Below, piece by piece: positions 14,349 to 22,656 of a stretch of 40,184 nucleotides of DNA. The translations under genes were made by a program, and so were the position numbers. Position 1 is the stretch's first letter; each line of letters opens with the position of its first letter. This stretch comes from Rhodospirillaceae bacterium. GTDB taxonomy: Bacteria > Pseudomonadota > Alphaproteobacteria > Rhodospirillales > UBA2165. The stretch is from the NCBI GenBank assembly GCA_018674495.1, contig JABHAA010000051.1, forward strand, positions 1 to 40,184, given 5' to 3'. The notes beneath the pieces are model-generated. The model was given only the letters and a program-made list of their open reading frames with translations. It was not told the origin of the DNA and searched no databases.

Positions 14349-15647
14349 TCATTCCGTCATCAGCGCCCGCCAAGCCTGAAACTGCTTTCGCATAGGAAGC
14401 TCGCTCGTACCAACCGCCCGAAAGCCGCCATCATCCTCCGCCACATCGCCCTCAGCGCCGCGTGCGAAATAGACCCAATCGGACCCTTGGGCGGTCAATC
14501 CCTGCTGTTGGCGCTCGTAGATATCGAAGTCATCCGATTGGATAATCGACGCCGGCGATTGCACCGTGTTCAGATAGACAATCGCGTCCCTGTTCATCTC
14601 CTCGGGCGCCCCCTTCATCTGAAACGCGAAGATACGGACCTCGCTATGGTCCACGGTAATTGGATCGACGATTTTCACATGTTGAAAGGAGGTCTGAAAA
14701 TTAAAATTTGGATACAGCAAATTATTATGACGGCTGACATTCAATATTTCCTGGGCGCGCTCAGGCCCGTGCTTTTCTTCAAGCGCCGCCTTGTAGCGGA
14801 GGTATATATCCCCATCGGGTTCCGCGCCGGGCGCCAATGATCCCATATAGCCGTGGCCGTCCCCGTTGGCCCAGACACCGGTCTTGTTCCAAAATTCGCT
14901 TGAGGCGCCGAAGGCATTCAGAACCCTGTTTGCCGCCCTGGCGGTGACATAGTCACTGCCTGGCTCCATGCCCCGGGCGGCGCTGGACGCCGCAACGTGG
15001 GCAAACCTCGGATGATCCAGATCGATCATGTTCTCAACCCAGAACTTCCAATTGGCATCGAATTGCTGTTTGAAGCCACCGCCCGTAAATGCGATTTCGC
15101 CTTCGGGCGCCCGGTCGCAGATATCGTCGATACCGGCTTTCATCGGCCCCAGGTTTGGCATCAAATCGGCACCCCCGGGCGTCAGATTTGCAAATACAAA
15201 ACCCCGATAGCTGTCCACGCGCGCGACCTTGGTCAGCCCCATGCGCTCTTCATCAAGATCGAAATCCTTGGCGAAAACGTCCCGGAGCGGCTCGGTCAGC
15301 AACGTCCCGTCGGTCCGGTAGGTCCAGCCGTGATACGGGCAGCGAAACTGTTTGGTGTTTCCTCTGTCTAGGGCGCACAAGCGAACCCCGCGGTGGCGGC
15401 ATCGATTGATCAATACTTTAATCTGTCCATCACCGTGCCGCACCATGATAACTGGCTGGCGGCCAATACGGGTGGTAACAAAATCACCGATGGACGCCAC
15501 TTGGGATGCGTGGCCAATCCAAATCCAGGAACGCCCGAATATCCGCGCCATTTCCAGATCGAATATCCCGGGGGCGGTATAGACATCCCGGTGGACGCGA
15601 TCGGCTTCTATCAGCTTGTCTATTTGGCTCGCACAATGCTCAGACAT
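14349..15647 (-). CDS. Rieske ring-hydroxylating dioxygenase, alpha subunit
   Basis: The protein has 432 residues. The Rieske centre is CRH ... CPYH (two Cys and two His) around residues 83-106. The mononuclear iron site is ENMIDLDHPRFAH, giving the D-x2-H-x4-H facial triad start near residues 206-218. These are hallmarks of the large subunit that dihydroxylates aromatic rings using electrons from a reductase/ferredoxin. The beta subunit gene lies immediately upstream (15719-16225), so an alpha-beta oligomer is expected. No reductase or ferredoxin gene is adjacent; the 2Fe-2S reductase at 10727-11734 is the nearest candidate. Substrate is not inferable. GGAAGAG precedes the ATG. Confidence 0.9.
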   Translation of the reverse strand: MSEHCASQIDKLIEADRVHRDVYTAPGIFDLEMARIFGRSWIWIGHASQVASIGDFVTTRIGRQPVIMVRHGDGQIKVLINRCRHRGVRLCALDRGNTKQFRCPYHGWTYRTDGTLLTEPLRDVFAKDFDLDEERMGLTKVARVDSYRGFVFANLTPGGADLMPNLGPMKAGIDDICDRAPEGEIAFTGGGFKQQFDANWKFWVENMIDLDHPRFAHVAASSAARGMEPGSDYVTARAANRVLNAFGASSEFWNKTGVWANGDGHGYMGSLAPGAEPDGDIYLRYKAALEEKHGPERAQEILNVSRHNNLLYPNFNFQTSFQHVKIVDPITVDHSEVRIFAFQMKGAPEEMNRDAIVYLNTVQSPASIIQSDDFDIYERQQQGLTAQGSDWVYFARGAEGDVAEDDGGFRAVGTSELPMRKQFQAWRALMTE

Positions 15648-15718
15648 AGGTCTCTTCCGAATTGGGCCATGGGTGCCCGTAAATTTGGCGCCCGCAGATT
15701 AAGCCGGCGCTGCGGAAC

Positions 15719-16225
15719 CTAAAAAAGGATCGCGATGCCGCGGAACGCCGCATCACAATTGATAAGGCGCACGGTTTTTGAGGCCACCATCAGCCCGCCT
15801 TTGACGCGGCGCAGTCGGTGGTCCGAGGTGCCGCCGAACGCCCGTTGCCGTCCGGCGCGATATTCCAGCATTTGAAATTGGGATGTCACCGAGTACTCTC
15901 GGGCCTGTTCATCCAGCGCATCGACCATGATATTGCCGGCCATATGGGACGTGCGGGACGGCGGAACCTGCGCGTGCGCGTCCGGATGGCGCAATCGGCG
16001 AACCCGGACCTCCATCGAAGGCTTATCGTCATAGATAATCGAGACGCTATCGATCGGGCTGGTCTGGTCCGGTGCCGCCGGGACCCAGTAGACTGCATCG
16101 TCAGTGTACAAAGCCGCCCATTCCTCGAACCGGCGCTCGTCAAGCAGACGGGATTCGTAATAAATAAATGCCTCGATCTCGCGAAATACTTCCAGATCGA
16201 GGCGCGCTGCCGGTTGCTGTGCCAT
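15719..16225 (-). CDS. Ring-hydroxylating dioxygenase, beta subunit
   Basis: The protein has 168 residues, the normal size. It shows the cystatin/NTF2-like fold signature of this family: FIYYESRLLDERRFEEWAAL near residues 20-39, DDAVYWVPA, then SRTSHMAGNIMV and the C-terminal TVRLINCDAAFRGIAILF. The subunit is structural and supports the alpha subunit encoded 71 nt downstream on the same strand. The beta-before-alpha gene order is less common than alpha-beta. Upstream (16226-16580) is a gene-free region that may hold the promoter. Confidence 0.9.
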   Translation of the reverse strand: MAQQPAARLDLEVFREIEAFIYYESRLLDERRFEEWAALYTDDAVYWVPAAPDQTSPIDSVSIIYDDKPSMEVRVRRLRHPDAHAQVPPSRTSHMAGNIMVDALDEQAREYSVTSQFQMLEYRAGRQRAFGGTSDHRLRRVKGGLMVASKTVRLINCDAAFRGIAILF

Positions 16226-16580
16226 AGGATGACGTTATCCGCGTTTATTACCAAGGATCATGGAAGCGTGAGAGTACGGGAGGGGCGCTCCATTGGTTGG
16301 ATATTCGGGGAGATAATGTTTTCTTACCCAACTTTCGATTTTCCATCACCAGGGCGGTGGATAGGGGCCGATTGCCCACATCTCGTAATATACAATGTTT
16401 ACCGAGTTGGTCATTAAAAACCAGCAGACAATTTAAGGGGCCGGCTGCGGCAATCCGGCTTCAGCAGAAAACCGTCAGCCAGAATTAAATTCAAATTTAT
16501 TTCCGGCGGCGCTTGCGCTGTGCGAATTTTAAACTATATCAGAAAAGAACATTTCATGAAAATACTGCAAAGAAGATAAA
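16226..16580. other. 355-nt gene-free region between the dioxygenase and terminase-like genes
   Basis: No convincing reading frame, RNA gene or operator is seen. The right half (about 16400-16575) is noticeably AT-richer than its surroundings. It must carry the promoter of the divergent dioxygenase operon and of the terminase-like gene, but no consensus elements stand out by eye. Confidence 0.5.
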
Positions 16581-17015
16581 ATGGATACATCGAATTTCGA
16601 TATGGAAACCGCGCTCAATTCCCGCCACGAGGCCTTTGCCCAGGCCTATGCGTCCGGAGCCACCGGCGCGGATGCGGCGCGCCGAGCCGGTTATTCACCG
16701 GCGGGTGCCGCCAGCCGGGCCAGCGAATTGCTGCAACGCACCGACGTGGCGGAACGCTTGGCACAATTGAGCGCCGAGGCGGCGAGCCAGAGTACCCAGG
16801 CAGCGAACGCACTTTTGGACAAGCTGGAGCCGCTCTATGAGAAGGGTCTGGAGAATGATGACACGGACGCGGTGCTGCAGGTGGTGGAGTTGCAGGCGCG
16901 TATTCTGGGGCTGGTCCACGGCGGCGCCACCATCCGGCCACGCGGTTTCGGCGGTACCCAAGAGGCCGTCCATACCAGATTACGGCATGAGGACTGTCTC
17001 GATTTACTGGATTAG
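16581..17015 (+). CDS. Phage terminase small subunit-like protein
   Basis: The protein has 144 residues. Residues 15-65 (HEAFAQAYASGATGADAARR, AGYSPAGAASRASELLQRTD, VAERLAQL) match the helix-turn-helix DNA-recognition module of terminase small subunits, where the phrase AxRAGYSxxxAxxxAxxLL is typical. The rest is a helical tail. In a phage it binds the packaging site and recruits the large subunit. No large terminase, portal or capsid gene is near, so this is either a prophage remnant or a domesticated DNA-binding protein. The upstream DNA is AT-rich and the ribosome site is weak. The domain is likely; the role is not known. Confidence 0.65.
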   Translation: MDTSNFDMETALNSRHEAFAQAYASGATGADAARRAGYSPAGAASRASELLQRTDVAERLAQLSAEAASQSTQAANALLDKLEPLYEKGLENDDTDAVLQVVELQARILGLVHGGATIRPRGFGGTQEAVHTRLRHEDCLDLLD

Positions 17016-17194
17016 ATGAAAACCGTTAAGAACCGTTATAAAGCGTTAAGTTTGCTCGTGAACCGGTATGGCCGTTTCGGCTGAAATATGTCGCATATTC
17101 TTCCCAGCCCGCATAGATGGACTGGACAAAACCGTCCCATGCACGACTATTGGCCCGGTTCTCACCACCTGCCTGCATAAGGATTTTAACCCAG

Positions 17195-18469
17195 TTGGCT
17201 ACAGATTCAGCTTCCAAAGCCCCCGGCCACGGCAAGCCTTCCGGCTGGGTCGCGTTCCAATATGCCGATTTTCGGAATTTCTTCCTGGCCCGCTTCATCA
17301 GCCGCCTGGCGGTGGAAATGCAGATCACCGCGGTCGGCTGGCAGGTCTATAACCTGACCGGCCAGCCCCTTGATCTGGGGCTGATAGGGCTCGCCCAAAT
17401 CGCGCCGTTTCTGATCCTGTTTCCGCTCGCCGGTATGACCGCCGACCGTTTTCCAAGGGCGCGCATCATTTCGATTTGCGTATTTTCCGAAAGCCTGTGC
17501 GCGGCGGCGTTTTTCGTGCTCACCCTGATGGGCGTCATCTCTTTTCCGGTAATGTTGGCCATTTTGGCCTTGTTCGGGATATCGCGCGCCTTCCAGACTC
17601 CGGCGGAACAAGCCATCGTGCCCTTGCTGGTACCGCACAAACATGTGGCCAACGCCATTGCCTGGACCTCGGTTTCCGGCCAGACGGCGCGCATCACCGG
17701 GCCCGGCATAGCCGGCCTGATGATTATCGCCGGCGAGCAATGGGTCTATGGATCGGTGGTCATTTTGATGGTCGGGGCCACGGTGTTTGCCATGATGATC
17801 CGCGCCAACACGCAGATCATTTCTTCCGATCCAATCAGCTTTGCCACCGTGTTCGCAGGGCTCCGCTTTATATTTTCGCGGCAAATCGTGCTCGGCGCGA
17901 TTTCGCTGGATTTGTTTGCAGTGCTGCTTGGCGGCGCGACGGCGTTGCTGCCGATCTACGCCAAGGACATATTGGAAGTGGGCCCGGTTGGCTTCGGCAT
18001 CTTGCGTGCCACGGTGACCGTCGGCGCGCTCGTCGGCGCCCTTTATTTTACGCAGGCCCCGATCCAGCGCCGCGCCGGCATCAAACTGCTGGGCTCGGTG
18101 GCGGCGTTTGGCGCGGCGACCATTGTATTCGGCATCTCGGAAAGCTTCTGGCTGACTTTGGTGATGCTGTTCATTATCGGTGCCACGGATTCGGTCAGCG
18201 TCTTTATCCGCAACTCAATTGTCCAGATCGTGACCCCCGACGAAATCCGAGGCAGGACCAATGCCGTGAACTCGGTTTTCATCGGCGCGTCCAACGAATT
18301 GGGCGAGTTCGAGTCCGGTGTGACCGCCGCCTGGTGGGGCGTTGTGCCCTCGGTTGTTGTCGGCGGCATCGGAACCATTTGCGTTGCGCTTGCTTTTGCG
18401 AGAATATTTCCGCAATTGAGGGATGCGGACAGCCTTGTGCCTGAAGACCTGATCCGCAATTATCGTTAA
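17195..18469 (+). CDS. MFS transporter, MFS_3/EntS-like
   Basis: A 12-helix major facilitator of about 424 residues from the TTG at 17195, which has AAGGA 11 nt upstream. The ATG at 17117 would add 26 residues with no ribosome site. Motifs are the N-terminal FQYADFRNFFLARFIS (typical MFS_3 opening), FPLAGMTADRFPRARI (loop 2-3), and TPDEIRGRTNAVNSV (loop 8-9 motif). Family members export drugs, siderophores or metabolites across the inner membrane. It starts a likely operon: the first aldo/keto reductase begins 16 nt after its stop. That suggests the transported compound is related to the reductases' substrate, which is unknown. Confidence 0.85.
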   Translation: MATDSASKAPGHGKPSGWVAFQYADFRNFFLARFISRLAVEMQITAVGWQVYNLTGQPLDLGLIGLAQIAPFLILFPLAGMTADRFPRARIISICVFSESLCAAAFFVLTLMGVISFPVMLAILALFGISRAFQTPAEQAIVPLLVPHKHVANAIAWTSVSGQTARITGPGIAGLMIIAGEQWVYGSVVILMVGATVFAMMIRANTQIISSDPISFATVFAGLRFIFSRQIVLGAISLDLFAVLLGGATALLPIYAKDILEVGPVGFGILRATVTVGALVGALYFTQAPIQRRAGIKLLGSVAAFGAATIVFGISESFWLTLVMLFIIGATDSVSVFIRNSIVQIVTPDEIRGRTNAVNSVFIGASNELGEFESGVTAAWWGVVPSVVVGGIGTICVALAFARIFPQLRDADSLVPEDLIRNYR

Positions 18470-18485
18470 TGGAATATAAGATCCG

Positions 18486-19493
18486 ATGAAATACAGAAAG
18501 CTTGGCCGCACCGGCGTGGACATTTCCGAATTGGTGTTTTCCTGCGCCGAGACCGCCGGTATGATGACGGCCGGCAACTATGACAATGCACGCGATGCGG
18601 TCAAACGGGCGCTCGATGCGGGCATCAACTGGTTCGACACCTCGCCCTCGGTGACCGGCGGCGAGGGCGAAGAAATTCTGGGCCGCATCTTAAAGGAGCT
18701 GGATGCACACCCTTATATTTCGGCCAAGGTGGAGATTAACCCGGGTGCCGCCGAAGACATTACCGGCCAGGTGGAGCACGCCCTGGAGCAAACCCTTAAG
18801 CGCCTGCAGATCGATCAGATTGATCTCTTTCAGCTGCACAATTGGATCGATGGCGCGACCGGCGATCGCGCCTTGAACGTCGAAAGCGTGCTTGGGCGCG
18901 AAGGCGCCATCGCCGCCATGGAAAGCCTGCGCGAACAGGGTATGCTGAAATGGATCGGCGCAACGGCGCTTGGCGATACCGGCCTGTCGCGCCGCCTGAT
19001 CGAAAGCCGGCGCGTCGATACGGCTTTGGTCTATATCAATATGATCAACCCGTCGGCGGCACACCGAGACCCCTTGCGCACATTGGATGCGGCCATGCCC
19101 AAAGCCAGCCGCGGTCAGGACTTCACCGGCGTCCTCGATTGCTGCGCCGAATACGATGTCGGCGTGATCGCCATCCGCATCCTGGCCGCCGGCGCCATCA
19201 TCGGCGAGACCAGGCATTACAAAGACCGCATCGTCACCAAGGACACCAATGTGGAGGATGTTGCCTTCAAGGCCGGCGCCATCCGGGAATTGCTCGGCGA
19301 CAGCCAGGGCAGCTTGGCGCAGGCGGCGATCCGGTTTGTCCTTGCCCACCCGGCAATCGCATCGATCAATTTCGGCGCGCGCAACCTCGATGAGTTTGAA
19401 GACGGGCTGGCGGCAGTGGAAATGGGGCCCTTGCCGGAAGACGTCATGGCCGAGTTGGACGCGCTGTTTCACAGCAACTTCGGCCGCGACTGA
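18486..19493 (+). CDS. Aldo/keto reductase-family protein lacking the catalytic tyrosine
   Basis: The protein has 335 residues with an AKR TIM-barrel: MKYRKLGRTGVDIS at the start, DAGINWFDT near 45-52, and LFQLHNWID near 115-123. By alignment with the paralogue immediately downstream, Asp51, Lys81 and His118 of the catalytic tetrad are present, but the Tyr position (56) is Val: FDTSPSV here versus FDTAALY there. AKR enzymes use that Tyr as proton donor for carbonyl reduction, so this protein is probably inactive in the usual reaction, or has a different activity or partner role. It follows the MFS gene by 16 nt and precedes its paralogue by 21 nt, suggesting co-expression. Confidence 0.85.
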   Translation: MKYRKLGRTGVDISELVFSCAETAGMMTAGNYDNARDAVKRALDAGINWFDTSPSVTGGEGEEILGRILKELDAHPYISAKVEINPGAAEDITGQVEHALEQTLKRLQIDQIDLFQLHNWIDGATGDRALNVESVLGREGAIAAMESLREQGMLKWIGATALGDTGLSRRLIESRRVDTALVYINMINPSAAHRDPLRTLDAAMPKASRGQDFTGVLDCCAEYDVGVIAIRILAAGAIIGETRHYKDRIVTKDTNVEDVAFKAGAIRELLGDSQGSLAQAAIRFVLAHPAIASINFGARNLDEFEDGLAAVEMGPLPEDVMAELDALFHSNFGRD

Positions 19494-19514
19494 ATTTCAA
19501 TTATAGGAGCCGCC

Positions 19515-20504
19515 ATGGAGTATGCGCGCCTCGGGCGGACCGACGTTCAGATTTCCCGCCTGATTTTCGGCTGCGGCATGATCGGCGGCATCATGGTCAA
19601 TGCCGAGCCGAGTACCATGCGCGCCGTCGTCAAGGGCGCGCTGGATGCCGGCATCAACTGGTTCGATACCGCCGCCCTTTATGGGGCCGGCAAGTCGGAG
19701 GAAAATCTGGGCGAAGTGCTGCGCGAACTGGATGCAGCGCCCGGCATCTCCACCAAATTCCGGGTTAAGGCCGAAGACGGTGATGTCGCCGGTCAGGTGG
19801 AGCGGGCGTGCCTACAAAGCCTGGCGCGTTTGGGCATGGAGCGCGTCGATCTGTTGCAGCTGCACAACAACATATTGGCGGAGCCCTCCGACAAGGGCGT
19901 TACGCCGGATCAGATATTGGGGCCGGGCGGCGTGGTTGAAGGGCTGAAACGGTTGCAGGACAAGGGTTTGATCAAGTGGCTGGGTATCACCGCCATCGGC
20001 GATGCCGGCGCCTGCGCAGAGGTGATTGGCTCCGGCGCCATCGATACCGCTCAGGTCTATTACAATATGATCAATCCTTCTTCGGGTTTCTCCGCTGATA
20101 AGGCCGATGCCCCCCTTGTGGGCGGCGGTCATAATTTCTCCGGCATTCTGGATGCTTGTGCGGCTGGCGACGTTGGCGTTATCGCCATCCGCACATTGGC
20201 GGCGGGCGCGCTGGCCTCCGACAGTTACGAAGGCCGAGGGGTGATCACTAGGGATTCGGAGCCCGATGACGAGCGCGCCAAAGCGAAGGCCGTGTTTGAT
20301 CTTTTGGGCGATACCCATGGCACAGCTGCGCAGACGGCGCTGCGTTTCGCCCTCGCCCATCCGGCCATTGCCGGCATCGATTTCGCGGTCGCCGAGATTT
20401 GGCAAATGACGGAGGGATTGAAATCCATCGAACTCGGCCCGCTGCCGATCGAGGCCCAGGCCGCAGTGCTGGAATTTTACGAAAGCAATTTCGGGTCGGG
20501 CTAA
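19515..20504 (+). CDS. Aldo/keto reductase
   Basis: The protein has 329 residues, a paralogue of the preceding gene, preceded by TAGGAG. Catalytic tetrad residues are visible: Asp51 and Tyr56 in FDTAALYGAGKSEENLG, Lys in the ISTKFRV strand, and His in LLQLHNN. The late NADP-binding segment (AQTALRFALAHPAIAGIDFAV) is typical of AKRs. It should reduce an aldehyde or ketone with NAD(P)H, or act in the reverse direction as a dehydrogenase. The tandem duplication with a Tyr-less sister suggests divergence after duplication or a heteromer. The 3' end overlaps the convergent cyclase gene by 4 nt. Substrate unknown. Confidence 0.88.
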   Translation: MEYARLGRTDVQISRLIFGCGMIGGIMVNAEPSTMRAVVKGALDAGINWFDTAALYGAGKSEENLGEVLRELDAAPGISTKFRVKAEDGDVAGQVERACLQSLARLGMERVDLLQLHNNILAEPSDKGVTPDQILGPGGVVEGLKRLQDKGLIKWLGITAIGDAGACAEVIGSGAIDTAQVYYNMINPSSGFSADKADAPLVGGGHNFSGILDACAAGDVGVIAIRTLAAGALASDSYEGRGVITRDSEPDDERAKAKAVFDLLGDTHGTAAQTALRFALAHPAIAGIDFAVAEIWQMTEGLKSIELGPLPIEAQAAVLEFYESNFGSG

Positions 20505-21679
20505 TCGGGCGTGAACACTTCGATCTTGTCTCTGACGCCGCGCAATTCCTGGGCGCCCATGCTGTGCCAGCCGCCGCTTAGATGTTCGACTACTTGGTCC
20601 GATGCCAGCACCGATACGCCCAAGGTCTTGCACATGGACTCGATCCGCGCCGCTTCGTTGGCGGCGGCTCCGATGACCGTGAATTCGATCCGCTCCTGCG
20701 TGCCGATATTGCCATAGGTGACATCGCCGAGATGCAATCCGATGCCATAGCCCAACGGCGGATAGCCAAATCCCTGGCGTTTGACGTTAAGCACGTCCAT
20801 GCGTGCTACCGCGTCTGCGACCGCCGCCTCGGCCTTGGCGCAGGCTTCGGCCGCCGTTGCGCCATCTTTGGACACCGGGAATATGGCCAGCACCGCATCG
20901 CCGATAAAGCGCAGCACCTCGCCGCCGCCATCCAGCACAGCGCCGGCCATGCATTCGAAATAATCGTTGAGCAGCGCCAGGAAGGCTTCGCGGCTCATGG
21001 AATTGGCGAGCGGCGTCGAGCTGCGCAAATCGCAGAACCAGATCACCGCGTGCACGTCCTGGCCGTCGCCGCGCTGGATTTGGCCCTTCAGCACTTTCTC
21101 CCCCGACTGATGGCCGAGATAGGCATCCAGAAGATTGCGCGCCGTCCGGGTCAGAGCATAAATTTCGGCGATCCGGGTCAGGGCCGGGCGCAGGATTTCG
21201 AGGGCTTCTATCTCGGCCTCGGTAAAGCCACCTTCCTGAGTTGTCGTATAGCTGGCCGCATGAATCTCGCCATTGATGAAATCCAGCGGATGGATCACGT
21301 AATCGGTCACCCCCTCGCCTCGCAAATCTTCGAGGATCGGATAATCCATCGCACAATCGGCATCACCCAAGCGCCGTCGGATCGGCTCACCGTCCCGAAA
21401 CACTCGGTATATGGGGTTTTTGAGGTACAAGTCCGACTTCATCATCTCGTAGGATGCCTCGCCCACTTCCACCTCGGTCCAGCCCTGGCGCCAGAAAAAA
21501 CCGCGCCCGGCGACGTTGGGATGCAGGGTGGTGACGAACACGGCGGCGCGGTAGATAGGCAGGCCGCAATCGGTCAATCGCTGGCACAACTCCAGCAATA
21601 CGTCTTGCGGCGCATGCACCGACTTAGCACCATCCATCAGCCAATCGAGCACCGATTGAACGTCCAGCGATTTGCTCAT
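20501..21679 (-). CDS. Class III adenylate/guanylate cyclase
   Basis: The protein has 392 residues. Residues 1-190 form an N-terminal region without membrane helices, GAF-like in feel (an input domain). The C-terminal half is the class III cyclase catalytic domain: AVIWFCDLRSST, RFIGDAVLAIFP (the two metal-binding Asp residues), and IEFTVIGAAANEAARIES, which carries the Asn and Arg that stabilise the transition state. The position usually Asp or Thr after the VIG motif is Ala, so ATP versus GTP preference cannot be read. The product would be cAMP or cGMP, made in the cytosol. It stands alone; no downstream CRP-like gene is present here. Confidence 0.85.
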   Translation of the reverse strand: MSKSLDVQSVLDWLMDGAKSVHAPQDVLLELCQRLTDCGLPIYRAAVFVTTLHPNVAGRGFFWRQGWTEVEVGEASYEMMKSDLYLKNPIYRVFRDGEPIRRRLGDADCAMDYPILEDLRGEGVTDYVIHPLDFINGEIHAASYTTTQEGGFTEAEIEALEILRPALTRIAEIYALTRTARNLLDAYLGHQSGEKVLKGQIQRGDGQDVHAVIWFCDLRSSTPLANSMSREAFLALLNDYFECMAGAVLDGGGEVLRFIGDAVLAIFPVSKDGATAAEACAKAEAAVADAVARMDVLNVKRQGFGYPPLGYGIGLHLGDVTYGNIGTQERIEFTVIGAAANEAARIESMCKTLGVSVLASDQVVEHLSGGWHSMGAQELRGVRDKIEVFTPD

Positions 21680-21743
21680 ACCGTTCCCCTATCCCGAATA
21701 TGGTTGAACGGTCAGGGTAGCCTATTTCCGGGCCGCCTGTCAG

Positions 21744-22058
21744 CTAATAGGCCGGCACGCCAGCGTCGATTTCGGCGGACCAGGCATTGATGCCGCCGGT
21801 CAGGTTGAGGGCGTTCTCATAACCGTTGGCGTGCATCCATTGCACCACCTGCGAAGAGCGCCCGCCCACATGGCACATGACTACCAGCGGCTGCTCCTTG
21901 GGCACCTCGTCCAGCCGGTCCAGCAATTCGCTCATGGCGATATGCAGGGCACCTTCGACGGCGCTCTGGTCCAGCTCCTGGATTTCGCGGATATCCAGCA
22001 AGGTATGTGCCTCACCCGCCTTGCGCATGGCATCTAATTTGTGAACGTCAATTTCCAC
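21744..22058 (-). CDS. Single-domain rhodanese-like sulfurtransferase
   Basis: The protein has 104 residues. The active-site loop CHVGGRS (Cys62) and the surrounding TLLDIREIQELDQSAVEGALHI and LNLTGGINAW are the classical single rhodanese domain, similar in layout to GlpE. The cysteine carries a persulfide in sulfane-sulfur transfer. It lies divergently from the cupin gene, near a large block of sulfur-amino-acid genes that includes a second, two-domain rhodanese (SseA). The upstream gap to the cupin gene is 127 nt. Confidence 0.88.
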   Translation of the reverse strand: MEIDVHKLDAMRKAGEAHTLLDIREIQELDQSAVEGALHIAMSELLDRLDEVPKEQPLVVMCHVGGRSSQVVQWMHANGYENALNLTGGINAWSAEIDAGVPAY

Positions 22059-22185
22059 AGGTTTTACTCACTAATGTTGCGAATGGTTCTTAACAATACA
22101 GTAACCCCCCAAACCGGCGCCGCCAAGGTTTGATTTATGGCGGTTGAACAGGGAAACTTAGGCCTTCCCAAATACGGAGAGACCC

Positions 22186-22656
22186 ATGAACGCGAACGTC
22201 CAATCGACAAGCGACTACGATCACGGCTTCAAGGCGATCCACGATCACGAACTGCCCTGGCAGGACGGCGCCGACAACGAGCTGTTGAGCCTGCCCAAGG
22301 GGGTCGAGGTCAAGGTCCTGGCCCACGACAAGGCGATGGGACGGATCGATATGAAGGTGCGCTTTCCCGCCGGCTATGTGGAGCCCGAGCATCTGCACAA
22401 AAGCTGGCATTCGATCTGCGTGCTTAAGGGGCGCATGTGCGTCGCCGGCAAAGACCTCCGGCCCGGCGATTATGTGTTCGGCTGGGACGCGCTGCACGGG
22501 CCTTATGAATATCCCGATGGCTGCGAGGTGTTCGTGGTCTTCATGGGCGACGGCATTCAGCACCAATGGGACGCGGACAAACACGCGGCCCATGCAAAAA
22601 GCTGGACACCGGAAACCGACGACGGCAAGGCGGCGGCCGGCACCGATCCGTCATGA
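22186..22656 (+). CDS. Cupin-domain protein
   Basis: The protein has 156 residues and a single cupin barrel. The metal-ligand motif PEHLHKSWHSICVLKGRM (His residues near 68, 70 and 74) and the second-half DYVFGWDALHGPYEY fit a ChrR-like or small anti-sigma-type cupin. The function is open: a metal-dependent dioxygenase, isomerase or sensor. GGAGAGACCC precedes the ATG. Its stop overlaps the Nudix gene start (ATGA at 22653-22656), so the two are translationally coupled and may share a pathway. Confidence 0.8.
   Translation: MNANVQSTSDYDHGFKAIHDHELPWQDGADNELLSLPKGVEVKVLAHDKAMGRIDMKVRFPAGYVEPEHLHKSWHSICVLKGRMCVAGKDLRPGDYVFGWDALHGPYEYPDGCEVFVVFMGDGIQHQWDADKHAAHAKSWTPETDDGKAAAGTDPS

Noticed and set aside
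17026..17328. Reverse-strand frame of 100 codons across the MFS start
   Set aside because: It begins with GTG deep inside the MFS gene, lacks a Shine-Dalgarno at either start, and matches nothing I recognise. A 50-residue internal version (from 17178) remains possible but unsupported.
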